Positions 53,529-60,911 of a stretch of 64,000 nt of DNA are shown piece after piece; the stretch's first letter is position 1; the number at the start of each line of letters is the position of its first letter. The stretch spans positions 1,364,001 through 1,428,000 of the forward strand of contig NZ_JAGSGD010000001.1 of NCBI RefSeq assembly GCF_016772415.1, read 5' to 3'. The stretch is from Phenylobacterium glaciei. GTDB lineage: Bacteria > Pseudomonadota > Alphaproteobacteria > Caulobacterales > Caulobacteraceae. Both the position numbers and the translations under genes were made by a program. The notes under the pieces are model-generated. The model made no database searches. It was not told the DNA's origin and saw nothing but the letters and a program-made list of their open reading frames with translations.

Positions 53529-55715
53529 CTAGAACCTGTAGCTGACCTCCAGGCCGTAGCGCCGGGGATAGGTCGGCGCGAGGAAGATCTGCTGGAAGGT
53601 CGTGGTGTCGGGTCCGACCAGCCCGCCGGGCGTGTCGTTGTCGCCGAGGTTCTTGACCCAGGCTGCGACTTCCCAGTTCCCATGGCCATAGCCGACCCGG
53701 GCATTGCTCTCCCAATAGGACGGCAGCTTCGACAGCGGCCGGTTCTGAGGCGTGTAGAACTGCGAGCCGACATAGTTGGCGTCGATATGGAAGCTCAGCT
53801 CTCCGTCATCGCCTACCGGCAAGGCGTAGTCGGCCGCGAGGTTCAGCGACTGGTGGGGCGCCTCGATCAGTTCCTTGCCCTTCAGATCCACCGGGGTCAG
53901 CACGCCGCCAATGATCTCGTTGAGGACCAGCTTGGTGTACTCGGTGTGCAGCAGACTGCCGCCGGCGCGCAGGGTGAGTTCCGGGGTGACCTGGGCCACC
54001 GCCTCGACCTCGAGACCATAGAGCTTGGCGGCGCCGGCGTTGACCACGTTGGATTGGCCGATGCTGACGGTGTTGATGAACTGCTGGTTCTTGTAGTCGT
54101 AGTAGAAGGCCGAGGAGTTCAGGGTCAGGCGGCGGTCGAACAGCTGGGTCTTCAGCCCCACCTCGTAGGAGTTCAGGGTCTCCGGATCGGCGACGTTGAT
54201 GTCGGCGGGATTGAACAGGGCCGAGCCGTTGATCGCACTGCTGCGATAGCCGCGGGCGTATTGGACATAGGCCATGATGTCGTCGGAGAACTTGTGCCGC
54301 AGGCCGAGGCGGCCGGTGGGCGCGGAGTCGTCATAGCTCTTGGTGGGCTGAGGGGTGATCGGCGGGGCGCCGGCTCCGGTGACCCGGAAGTTGGAGATCG
54401 CCCCCTTGTCGTGTGTCCAGCGGATACCGGCATAGAGCTGGTCGGCGGCGGTGACGTCATAGGTGCCGTCGGCATAGATGGCGTAGGAGTCGCGCTCCTG
54501 GTCGTAGCGCTGGTTGCGGATGATGGCGCCGGCGAAGAAGTTCCAGTCGGTGCGGATGGCCACCTCGTCATGGCCGAAATAGACGCCAGCGATAAGATTG
54601 AACGGCCCTTCGAAATTGGTCGAGACCCGCAGGTCCTGGCTCCATTCCTTGGTGTCGGCGTAGAAGTCGATGGCCAGCAGCGGGGCGATCGAGCCATCCC
54701 CGTCGACATTGTTGAGGAATGAGCCGCGGGTGTAGTTGCTGATGGCGGTGACCGTGAGGTCGCCGAAGCGCTTGTTCATCGTGAGCGTGGCGCCGTCGCC
54801 GTCGGCTCTGATCTGGCCGCCTGTGCGATCGTAATAGCCCTCGTGATTGTCGAAAGGCGCGCCCGTCAGCGGGTTGACCCGCGGGTTGACGCCGAAGGCG
54901 TTCTTCCCGCCGGGCAGCAGGCCGACATTGACCGTCCCGATATTGGTGGGATTGGCGCGCGAACTGAACAGCCGCAGGGTGGCGTCGAAGTCATCGGTCG
55001 GCCGGTAGAGGAAGCTGACGCGAACCGCGCGGTTGTCGATGGAGGACAGATCCTTGCCCGCCGGATTGTAGTTCTTCACCCAGCCGTCGCTCTTCGAGGC
55101 GTTGAACGCCACGCGCATGGCCAGCTTGTCGTCGACCAGGGGAACGTTCAGCGCGCCATTTGCGTGCCAGAAACCGTTGTCGCCCGCCTGGATCGAGAGG
55201 TTGCCGTTGGTGTCGAAGCTGGGCGCCCGGGTGATGAAGTTCACCGCGCCGCCCGTGGTGTTCTTGCCGTAGAGCGTCCCTTGAGGGCCGCGCAGCACTT
55301 CCACGCGGGCCAGGTCGAAAATCTGCGGCCCACCGAGAAACTGGCTGGCGACATAGACCTCGTCATAGAAGATGCCGGTCGGCGAGTTGCTGTTCAGATT
55401 GAAGTCCGGCGTCGCGACCCCGCGCATGGAGAACTTCGGCTGATCCTCGTTGCCCAGGTTCGACACCCGCAGGTTCGGGGTCATGCGCGCGATCTCGGTG
55501 CCGCTGTTCAGGTTCGAGGCCTGGAGCTGCTTTTCACTGATCGAGGTGATGGAGACCGGCACGTCCTGCAGCCGCGCCTCGCGCTTCTCGGCGGTGACGA
55601 TCACCTCTTCGACGGTCGTTTGACGCGCGGCTTGCGCGAAGGCAGGCGCGGCCTGCACCGCCGCCAAGGCGGTGGCCGCCAGCAATAGCCCACGGCGGAT
55701 GTTTTGGAATTCCAT
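53529..55715 (-). CDS. TonB-dependent outer-membrane receptor
   Basis: 728 aa. A signal peptide (AAVQAAPAFAQA) is followed by a plug domain (VEEVIVTAEKREARLQDVPVSI, ISEKQLQASN, VLRGPQGTLYGKNTTGGAVNFIT) and a 22-strand barrel ending in the aromatic YRF. It is of the Caulobacter-type receptor, often for sugars or other nutrients. No iron-siderophore genes accompany it. Divergent from the alpha/beta hydrolase gene. Confidence 0.92.
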   Translation of the reverse strand: MEFQNIRRGLLLAATALAAVQAAPAFAQAARQTTVEEVIVTAEKREARLQDVPVSITSISEKQLQASNLNSGTEIARMTPNLRVSNLGNEDQPKFSMRGVATPDFNLNSNSPTGIFYDEVYVASQFLGGPQIFDLARVEVLRGPQGTLYGKNTTGGAVNFITRAPSFDTNGNLSIQAGDNGFWHANGALNVPLVDDKLAMRVAFNASKSDGWVKNYNPAGKDLSSIDNRAVRVSFLYRPTDDFDATLRLFSSRANPTNIGTVNVGLLPGGKNAFGVNPRVNPLTGAPFDNHEGYYDRTGGQIRADGDGATLTMNKRFGDLTVTAISNYTRGSFLNNVDGDGSIAPLLAIDFYADTKEWSQDLRVSTNFEGPFNLIAGVYFGHDEVAIRTDWNFFAGAIIRNQRYDQERDSYAIYADGTYDVTAADQLYAGIRWTHDKGAISNFRVTGAGAPPITPQPTKSYDDSAPTGRLGLRHKFSDDIMAYVQYARGYRSSAINGSALFNPADINVADPETLNSYEVGLKTQLFDRRLTLNSSAFYYDYKNQQFINTVSIGQSNVVNAGAAKLYGLEVEAVAQVTPELTLRAGGSLLHTEYTKLVLNEIIGGVLTPVDLKGKELIEAPHQSLNLAADYALPVGDDGELSFHIDANYVGSQFYTPQNRPLSKLPSYWESNARVGYGHGNWEVAAWVKNLGDNDTPGGLVGPDTTTFQQIFLAPTYPRRYGLEVSYRF

Positions 55716-55938
55716 TTGCGTTTCGCTCCCCAGCTTCGCGTTCTCGACGCGATATCTTCGTTTTTGTCTTCGTTCTGAAAGAGGTACGAAGCGAAAAACG
55801 CACTGTCAATCGCCGTCTGGATGCCAAGGCTCGTGATTTTGGCCCTGCGGATGGGATCCATGGGCAATTGACACGCGTCGTTGTCATGCTCAGATTTTTC
55901 GTATCATTGTTCAAAACGAAAATTCTGGGGGGCAGGCT

Positions 55939-57666
55939 ATGGGTTCGCCAATCAAGACGGATTTGGCGGGAGCTGGCGTGCGGCCACCATGGCGGCTGCT
56001 GCTCCTGGGCCTGGTCCTGATGGTGATTGGCGTGGCGGTGGCGGCGCGGGTCGAGCGCTCAGGCGGCGTCGAACTGCAGGATGTGCGCTTCAACGCCGAC
56101 GACGGAACGGTACTCAGCGGCCTTCTCTACGTGCCCAAGACGGCGACCCCGGCCACACCGGCGCCCGCGATCCTGGCCGTCCATGGCTACATCAACACCC
56201 GCGAGACCCAGAGCGCGTTCGCCATTGAGTTCGCGCGGCGCGGCTATGTCGTCCTGGCCCTGGATCAGCGGGGCCACGGCTATAGCGGCGGGGCGGCGAC
56301 CACCAAGGGCTTCGGCGGGCCGGAGGGCCTGGCCTATCTACGGTCCCTGGCCATGGTCGACCCCGATCAGATCGGACTGGAGGGCCACAGCATGGGCGGC
56401 TGGACCGTGCTGGCCGCCGCCGCGGCCATGCCGGACGGATACCGGTCCATGGTCCTGGAGGGCTCCTCGGTGGGGGCGCCCTTCGCGCGGGACGGCACGA
56501 CCGCCTGGCCTCGGAACCTGGCGGTGGTGTTCAGCCGCTATGACGAGTTCGCGCCCCTCATGTGGGGTGTGCGTCGGGGGGCGGACATCGGCGACAGCGC
56601 CAAGCTGCGCGCCACCTTCGGGACGGGCCAGCCTGTGATGATCGGCAAGGTCTATGGCGATATCGCCGCGGGTACGGCGCGCGTTCTCTACAGTCCGCCC
56701 GTGACCCATCCCGGCGACCATATCTCCACCGTCGCCGTCGGCCACGCCGCCGACTGGTTCGCGCGCACGCTACGGGGCGGCCGGCCGCTGTCGGCCAGCG
56801 ACCAGGTCTGGTGGTGGAAGGAAGGGGCGACCGGCGTCGCCCTCATCGGCGTCTTCGTCTTCCTGTTGGGGACCTTCGGCGTCCTGCTGGCCCTGCCGCC
56901 CTTCGCCGCCTTGCGCGGCGCGCCGGTCGAGAGTTCCGACCCCGCCGACCTACGCTGGTGGAGCCTGCTCGGCCTGACCAGCCTCGTGCCGCCCATCACA
57001 TTCTTCCTGATCAACTTCACCAATCCGCCGCTGCTCCCGGTGTCGGCGGCCTTTCCCCAGCAGATCACCAGCTGGCTGATGATCTGGGCGCTGGGCAATG
57101 CCGGCCTGGCCCTGGTGCTGGGCGCGATCCTCGGCGGGCGCCCGGCGGAGGCCCGCAAGCCTTGGGGTCTCGCGGCGCTCCTGGCTGTGGCGACCGCCGC
57201 GATCGTCTATGGGGCAGTGGCCGTGGCGGGCCTGGCCCTCGTGGATTTCCGGTTCTGGGTCGTGGCCCTCAAGCCCCTCAGCGCCTCACAGGCTCTGGCG
57301 GCCCTGGCCTACCTGCCGGCCTTCACGCTGTTTACCTGCGTTTCGTTCCGGGGACTCACCGGCCTGCTCCGCAGCTGTTCGCCCCGGTCGCAGTACGGCG
57401 TCGCCATCGGCGGGCTGGCGCTGGGCTTCTTCGTCCTGACGGGCGGACAGTATCTCTATCTCTTCGCCACCGGCGGCCTGCCGGCGTTCACCCAGGCGCT
57501 GACCCTCATCGTGGCGATCCAGTTTGTTCCGGTGCTGGCCGCCCTGGCGGTGCTTGCCGTCTATGCCTGGCGGCGCACCGACAGCTACCTTCCAGGCGCG
57601 TTGCTCGCGGGTCTGATGGCGACCTGGTACATGGTCGCCGGCACCGCCACCCACTTCGCGGGCTAG
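55939..57666 (+). CDS. Membrane-integrated alpha/beta hydrolase
   Basis: 575 aa. An N-terminal membrane anchor (about 18-36) precedes an alpha/beta hydrolase domain with AVHGY, RGHGYSGG and the nucleophile elbow EGHSMGG with Ser151, and the GDHI catalytic histidine at about 258. From about 285 onward it carries six to seven further transmembrane segments with no known signature. The combination of a soluble hydrolase with a multi-helix membrane half is unusual. It is divergent from the TonB-dependent receptor, so they may share a promoter region and perhaps a substrate. Confidence 0.8.
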   Translation: MGSPIKTDLAGAGVRPPWRLLLLGLVLMVIGVAVAARVERSGGVELQDVRFNADDGTVLSGLLYVPKTATPATPAPAILAVHGYINTRETQSAFAIEFARRGYVVLALDQRGHGYSGGAATTKGFGGPEGLAYLRSLAMVDPDQIGLEGHSMGGWTVLAAAAAMPDGYRSMVLEGSSVGAPFARDGTTAWPRNLAVVFSRYDEFAPLMWGVRRGADIGDSAKLRATFGTGQPVMIGKVYGDIAAGTARVLYSPPVTHPGDHISTVAVGHAADWFARTLRGGRPLSASDQVWWWKEGATGVALIGVFVFLLGTFGVLLALPPFAALRGAPVESSDPADLRWWSLLGLTSLVPPITFFLINFTNPPLLPVSAAFPQQITSWLMIWALGNAGLALVLGAILGGRPAEARKPWGLAALLAVATAAIVYGAVAVAGLALVDFRFWVVALKPLSASQALAALAYLPAFTLFTCVSFRGLTGLLRSCSPRSQYGVAIGGLALGFFVLTGGQYLYLFATGGLPAFTQALTLIVAIQFVPVLAALAVLAVYAWRRTDSYLPGALLAGLMATWYMVAGTATHFAG

Positions 57667-58601
57667 GCGGGCTTGGCGAAATCGATCCTCCAGCCGAGCA
57701 GCGCGCCGACCCCATCCGCGTAGGGGGTCGGCGGCTGGACCACGAGCCCCTCGCGCGCCATGCGCGCCGCCAGCGCCTGGACACCGGCCTCATCCATCAT
57801 GGCCCTACGGTGGGCCTCATAGCGCAGCCGCCAGGACAGGATCATCGCCTCCAGCGTGTCGAGCCGCGATAGGGCGTCTGACGGTTCGAAGCGAGCCGGC
57901 TCGGCCGCCAGCGCCTGAAGATAGGCGACGTGGCGACGCACTTCGGCGTGGGGCGGGGCGTTCGCCATCGCGTCTTGAGCCTTGGCGACCGCAGAGCGCA
58001 TCCGGGCCTCGGCTTCGGAGAGCGCGGTGGCCGAAGCCCCGCGCCTGTGCAGGTCGAAGACGCGGCGGGCCGGCCGCAGGGGGTCGCGATCCACCAGGGC
58101 GGCGATGAAGGGGCGGCCGCGGGCTTCGTAGTCCTGGGTGATGGCGCTCTGGTCGTGGTGGCTCAGGAAGAGGCCATGTCCGCCGGGCGCCAGTATGCGC
58201 GCGGCTTCCCGCACTGAGGCGGTGCGCTCGCCGTACTCGAAGCCGAACTGCGAGATCAGGCCGTCGAAGGCATTGTCCGCGAACGGCAGCTTCTCCAGCG
58301 GCGCGCCGCTGACAAAGGTCACGCCCGGAGCCTCCGGACGTTCGGCCGGCAGGTCGGCGAAGTCCGCGCCGGTCACCAACAGCCCTGGATGGGCGGCCAG
58401 GAGCCAAGCCGCGGCCTGGCCGCCGCCGGTGGCCAGGTCCAGGACCCGCGCGCCCGCCGGTCTCGCCTGGGCGAACGCGCTCCACAGCGCCTTCAGCTGA
58501 CCCGCAGCCGCCCCGGGTGCGCCCTGCGCACAGGAGGCGGTGTGCCCGTCCCCCCAATAGGTCGTCCAGTACCAGCCCGGACCTCGATGCGTGATGGCCA
58601 T
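57663..58601 (-). CDS. Class I SAM-dependent methyltransferase
   Basis: 312 aa from the ATG at 58601, with AGGAAG upstream. Motif I is VLDLATGGGQ, then VTGADF, PFADNAFDGLISQFGFEYGERT and LAPGGHGLFLSHHDQ. It resembles type 11 methyltransferases of small-molecule or lipid type. Its stop overlaps that of the convergent hydrolase. The target is unknown. Confidence 0.8.
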   Translation of the reverse strand: MAITHRGPGWYWTTYWGDGHTASCAQGAPGAAAGQLKALWSAFAQARPAGARVLDLATGGGQAAAWLLAAHPGLLVTGADFADLPAERPEAPGVTFVSGAPLEKLPFADNAFDGLISQFGFEYGERTASVREAARILAPGGHGLFLSHHDQSAITQDYEARGRPFIAALVDRDPLRPARRVFDLHRRGASATALSEAEARMRSAVAKAQDAMANAPPHAEVRRHVAYLQALAAEPARFEPSDALSRLDTLEAMILSWRLRYEAHRRAMMDEAGVQALAARMAREGLVVQPPTPYADGVGALLGWRIDFAKPA

Positions 58602-58802
58602 GCTTCCTGTTGCCACGCTCGCGTGCCGCCGACCAGCCGCAGAGGTTGACTTCGTGGCCTCTCGACGACATAAACCGCCCCTTCGCGCCGCCGGGTCACC
58701 CTGGCGGCTGTGGACACCTATGACGGGTGATCTGGACGCCGCCGTTGAAATCGCACCTTCGCTTATGAAGGCGCCGGCCCGGATCGTGTTGAAAGAGCTA
58801 CT

Positions 58803-59420
58803 ATGTCCAAGCGGCATTCCGCGAAGTACAAAATCGACCGCCGGATGGGCGAAAACATCTGGGGTCGTCCGAAGTCCCCGGTGAACGCCCGCCAGTATGG
58901 CCCCGGCCAGCACGGTCAGCGCCGCAAGCAGAAGGTCTCCGACTTCGGCCTGCAGCTGCGCGCCAAGCAGAAGCTCAAGGGCTTCTACGGCAACATCACC
59001 GAAAAGCAGTTCGTCCGCACCTACGAGGAAGCTGACCGCCGCAAGGGCAACACCTCGGAAAACCTGATCGGCCTGCTGGAATCGCGCCTCGACGCCATCG
59101 TCTATCGCGCCAAGTTCGTGCCGACCGTGTTCGCCGCCCGTCAGTTCGTGAACCACGGCCACGTGCTGGTGAACGGCAAGCGCGTCAACATCGCCTCCTA
59201 CCGCGTGAAGGCCGGCGACATCGTCTCCGTCCGTGAGCGGTCCAAGAACATGGCCCTCGTGCTCGAAGCCCTGCAATCGGGCGAGCGCGACACCCCCGAC
59301 TACATCGAGCTGGACCCCAAGGCGATGACCGCCAAGTTCATCCGTCAGCCGGAATTCAGCGAGGTTCCCTACGCTGTGAAGATGGAGCCGAACCTGGTCA
59401 TCGAATTCTATTCGTCCTGA
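58803..59420 (+). CDS. rpsD: 30S ribosomal protein S4
   Basis: 205 aa, alphaproteobacterial S4: [20 protein letters not shown] at the N-terminus, then the S4 RNA-binding domain [35 protein letters not shown]. Binds 16S rRNA early in assembly. Stand-alone here, not in the alpha operon, as is usual in Alphaproteobacteria. It is followed by a strong terminator. Confidence 0.98.
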   Translation: MSKRHSAKYKIDRRMGENIWGRPKSPVNARQYGPGQHGQRRKQKVSDFGLQLRAKQKLKGFYGNITEKQFVRTYEEADRRKGNTSENLIGLLESRLDAIVYRAKFVPTVFAARQFVNHGHVLVNGKRVNIASYRVKAGDIVSVRERSKNMALVLEALQSGERDTPDYIELDPKAMTAKFIRQPEFSEVPYAVKMEPNLVIEFYSS

Positions 59421-59448
59421 TCTGAGTTCGACCTTCCGAATTTGCGAA

Positions 59449-59480
59449 GGCCCCGGAGCGATCCGGGGCCTTTTGCTTTT
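59449..59480 (+). terminator. Intrinsic terminator after rpsD
   Basis: GGCCCCGGA-GCGA-TCCGGGGCC is a perfect 9-bp stem with a 4-base loop, followed by TTTTGCTTTT. It lies 28 bases after the rpsD stop. Confidence 0.9.
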
Positions 59481-59505
59481 GGGCGATCTGTGGCGGAGTG
59501 GGGCC

Positions 59506-59883
59506 ATGCATCGTCGTCTTCTGCTGATCGGGGCGCTCAGCCTGCTCGCCGGCTGCGCCACCGCCGCCCCGCCCATCGTCGCGCCCGCGGGCTCGTCCCT
59601 GGGCGAGCTCGAGCCACTCTATTCGGCCAATGCCGGGCGCGAGGCCCTGACCATCCGGGTCGCCTCCAACGGCTGCACCAAGAAGGAGGACTTCGCCTTC
59701 TTCGTGGAGAAGAAGGGGGATGCGGTGACGCTGGCCTTCGGCCGCAAGCGCCTGGACCCGTGCCGGTCCTTCGCCATGGGCCACACCGACCTGACCTTTA
59801 CCTATGCCGAGTTGGGGGTGGCGGGGCGTACGCCGCTCTTCCTGCTGAACCCGTTCTATCCGTGGACGGGACCGGGAAGCTGA
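59506..59883 (+). CDS. Small lipoprotein of unknown function
   Basis: 125 aa from the ATG at 59506. A lipoprotein signal ends in LLAGC, followed by a linker and a domain with GCTKKEDFAFFVEKKGDAVTLAFGRKRLDPC, carrying two cysteines that could form a disulfide. Not recognised. Similar small lipoproteins with FxVxKxGDxVxLAFxRKxxDxC occur in Caulobacterales, but I cannot check that. Probably periplasm-facing. Confidence 0.75.
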   Translation: MHRRLLLIGALSLLAGCATAAPPIVAPAGSSLGELEPLYSANAGREALTIRVASNGCTKKEDFAFFVEKKGDAVTLAFGRKRLDPCRSFAMGHTDLTFTYAELGVAGRTPLFLLNPFYPWTGPGS

Positions 59884-59886
59884 GAC

Positions 59887-59930
59887 GCGTGACAGCCTGA
59901 AGTGGCCGCCGGTTCAGGCGACCGTCACGC
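59887..59930. repeat. 44-bp palindromic repeat, copy 2
   Basis: It matches the copy at 51298-51341 except for a few central bases, with the same GCGTGAC...GTCACGC ends. It lies right after a coding sequence, as does copy 1, so it may serve as a transcription terminator as well as being dispersed. Confidence 0.8.
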
Positions 59931-59945
59931 GACAAGCAAAAGAGT

Positions 59946-60365
59946 TCAGATGAACCTGTCGACCATGTCCTGCGGCACCCGCTTGGGGCGGCCGGTGGTG
60001 GAATCGATCAGGCACCAGGTGGTGAGCGCCTGGGCGCACATGGCGCCGTCGGGGCCGTCGATCCGGACATAGCGGTCAAAGCGCGGGCCCTCGGGCTTCC
60101 TGGCCACCCAGGTGCGGGCCCGCGCGGTCTCGCCGGGCAGCAGGGCGCGGCGATAGTCCACCTCGTGGCGCAGCACGATCCAGGTCCAGCCGGTCTGGTT
60201 TTCCGGCGGCTGGCGGTCGGCCCAATGGGCGGTGGCCATGTCCTGGATCCAGCGCAGATAGACCACGTTGTTCACGTGGCCGTTGGCGTCGATATCCGAG
60301 GCTTGCGGTGTAAAGCTCTGTTCGAAGACCTGCTGGCCTTCGGGCGGTTCGAGAGGTTGGGCCAC
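59946..60365 (-). CDS. Acyl-CoA thioesterase (hotdog fold)
   Basis: 139 aa. Single hotdog domain with the catalytic aspartate region DIDANGHVNNVVYLRW, as in the 4-hydroxybenzoyl-CoA thioesterase/YbgC/FadM group, then RPSWxxxRxEVDYRRAL-like ILRHEVDYRRALLPGE. It cleaves acyl-CoA. It is followed by, and probably co-transcribed with, the glutaredoxin gene upstream (6 bases apart). Confidence 0.85.
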   Translation of the reverse strand: MAQPLEPPEGQQVFEQSFTPQASDIDANGHVNNVVYLRWIQDMATAHWADRQPPENQTGWTWIVLRHEVDYRRALLPGETARARTWVARKPEGPRFDRYVRIDGPDGAMCAQALTTWCLIDSTTGRPKRVPQDMVDRFI

Positions 60366-60371
60366 CGCTGG

Positions 60372-60716
60372 TTAGGCGGCGAGCACGCCTTGCTCGATGA
60401 GCAGGGGCTTCAGCTCGCCCGACTGGAACATCTCCTTGACGATGTCGGCGCCGCCGACGAATTCGCCCTTCACATAGAGCTGGGGGATGGTCGGCCAGTC
60501 GCTGAAGGTCTTGATGCCGTCGCGCAGGGAGGCGTCCTGCAGGACGTTCACGCCGATGAAGTCGACGCCCAGATGGTCGAGCACCTGGACCACCAGGCCG
60601 GAAAAGCCGCACTGGGGCGATTCAGGCACGCCCTTCATGAACAGCACCACCGGATTGTCGGTGACGGTGCGGCTGATGAAGTCGTGGACGGGATTGGCGG
60701 TGGCGGCGTCGGTCAT
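60372..60716 (-). CDS. grxD: Monothiol glutaredoxin (Grx4 type)
   Basis: 114 aa. The CGFS active site is at residues 36-39 (SPQCGFSG), with the conserved WPTIPQLYVKGEFVGGADI block. Such proteins carry a 2Fe-2S cluster with glutathione and hand clusters on, often with BolA, in iron-sulfur protein maturation and iron sensing. No bolA gene is adjacent in this window. Confidence 0.95.
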   Translation of the reverse strand: MTDAATANPVHDFISRTVTDNPVVLFMKGVPESPQCGFSGLVVQVLDHLGVDFIGVNVLQDASLRDGIKTFSDWPTIPQLYVKGEFVGGADIVKEMFQSGELKPLLIEQGVLAA

Positions 60717-60911
60717 GGGACGGGTCTTTCGTCGGAACGTTCGCCTGAGAGCTAGGGAGCCGGGAGGCTCGGGTCAAGCGTCTGCGCCGTTTAGGCGCGG
60801 CGACAAGCCACGGACGTCGCTCCAAAAATAGTCACTTCACAGTCCAAGGCGAAGCTTGCTTTCATGATGCGGGCAGACCATTCCCCCTGCTCGCCGGGGA
60901 CGATTTGCAAG

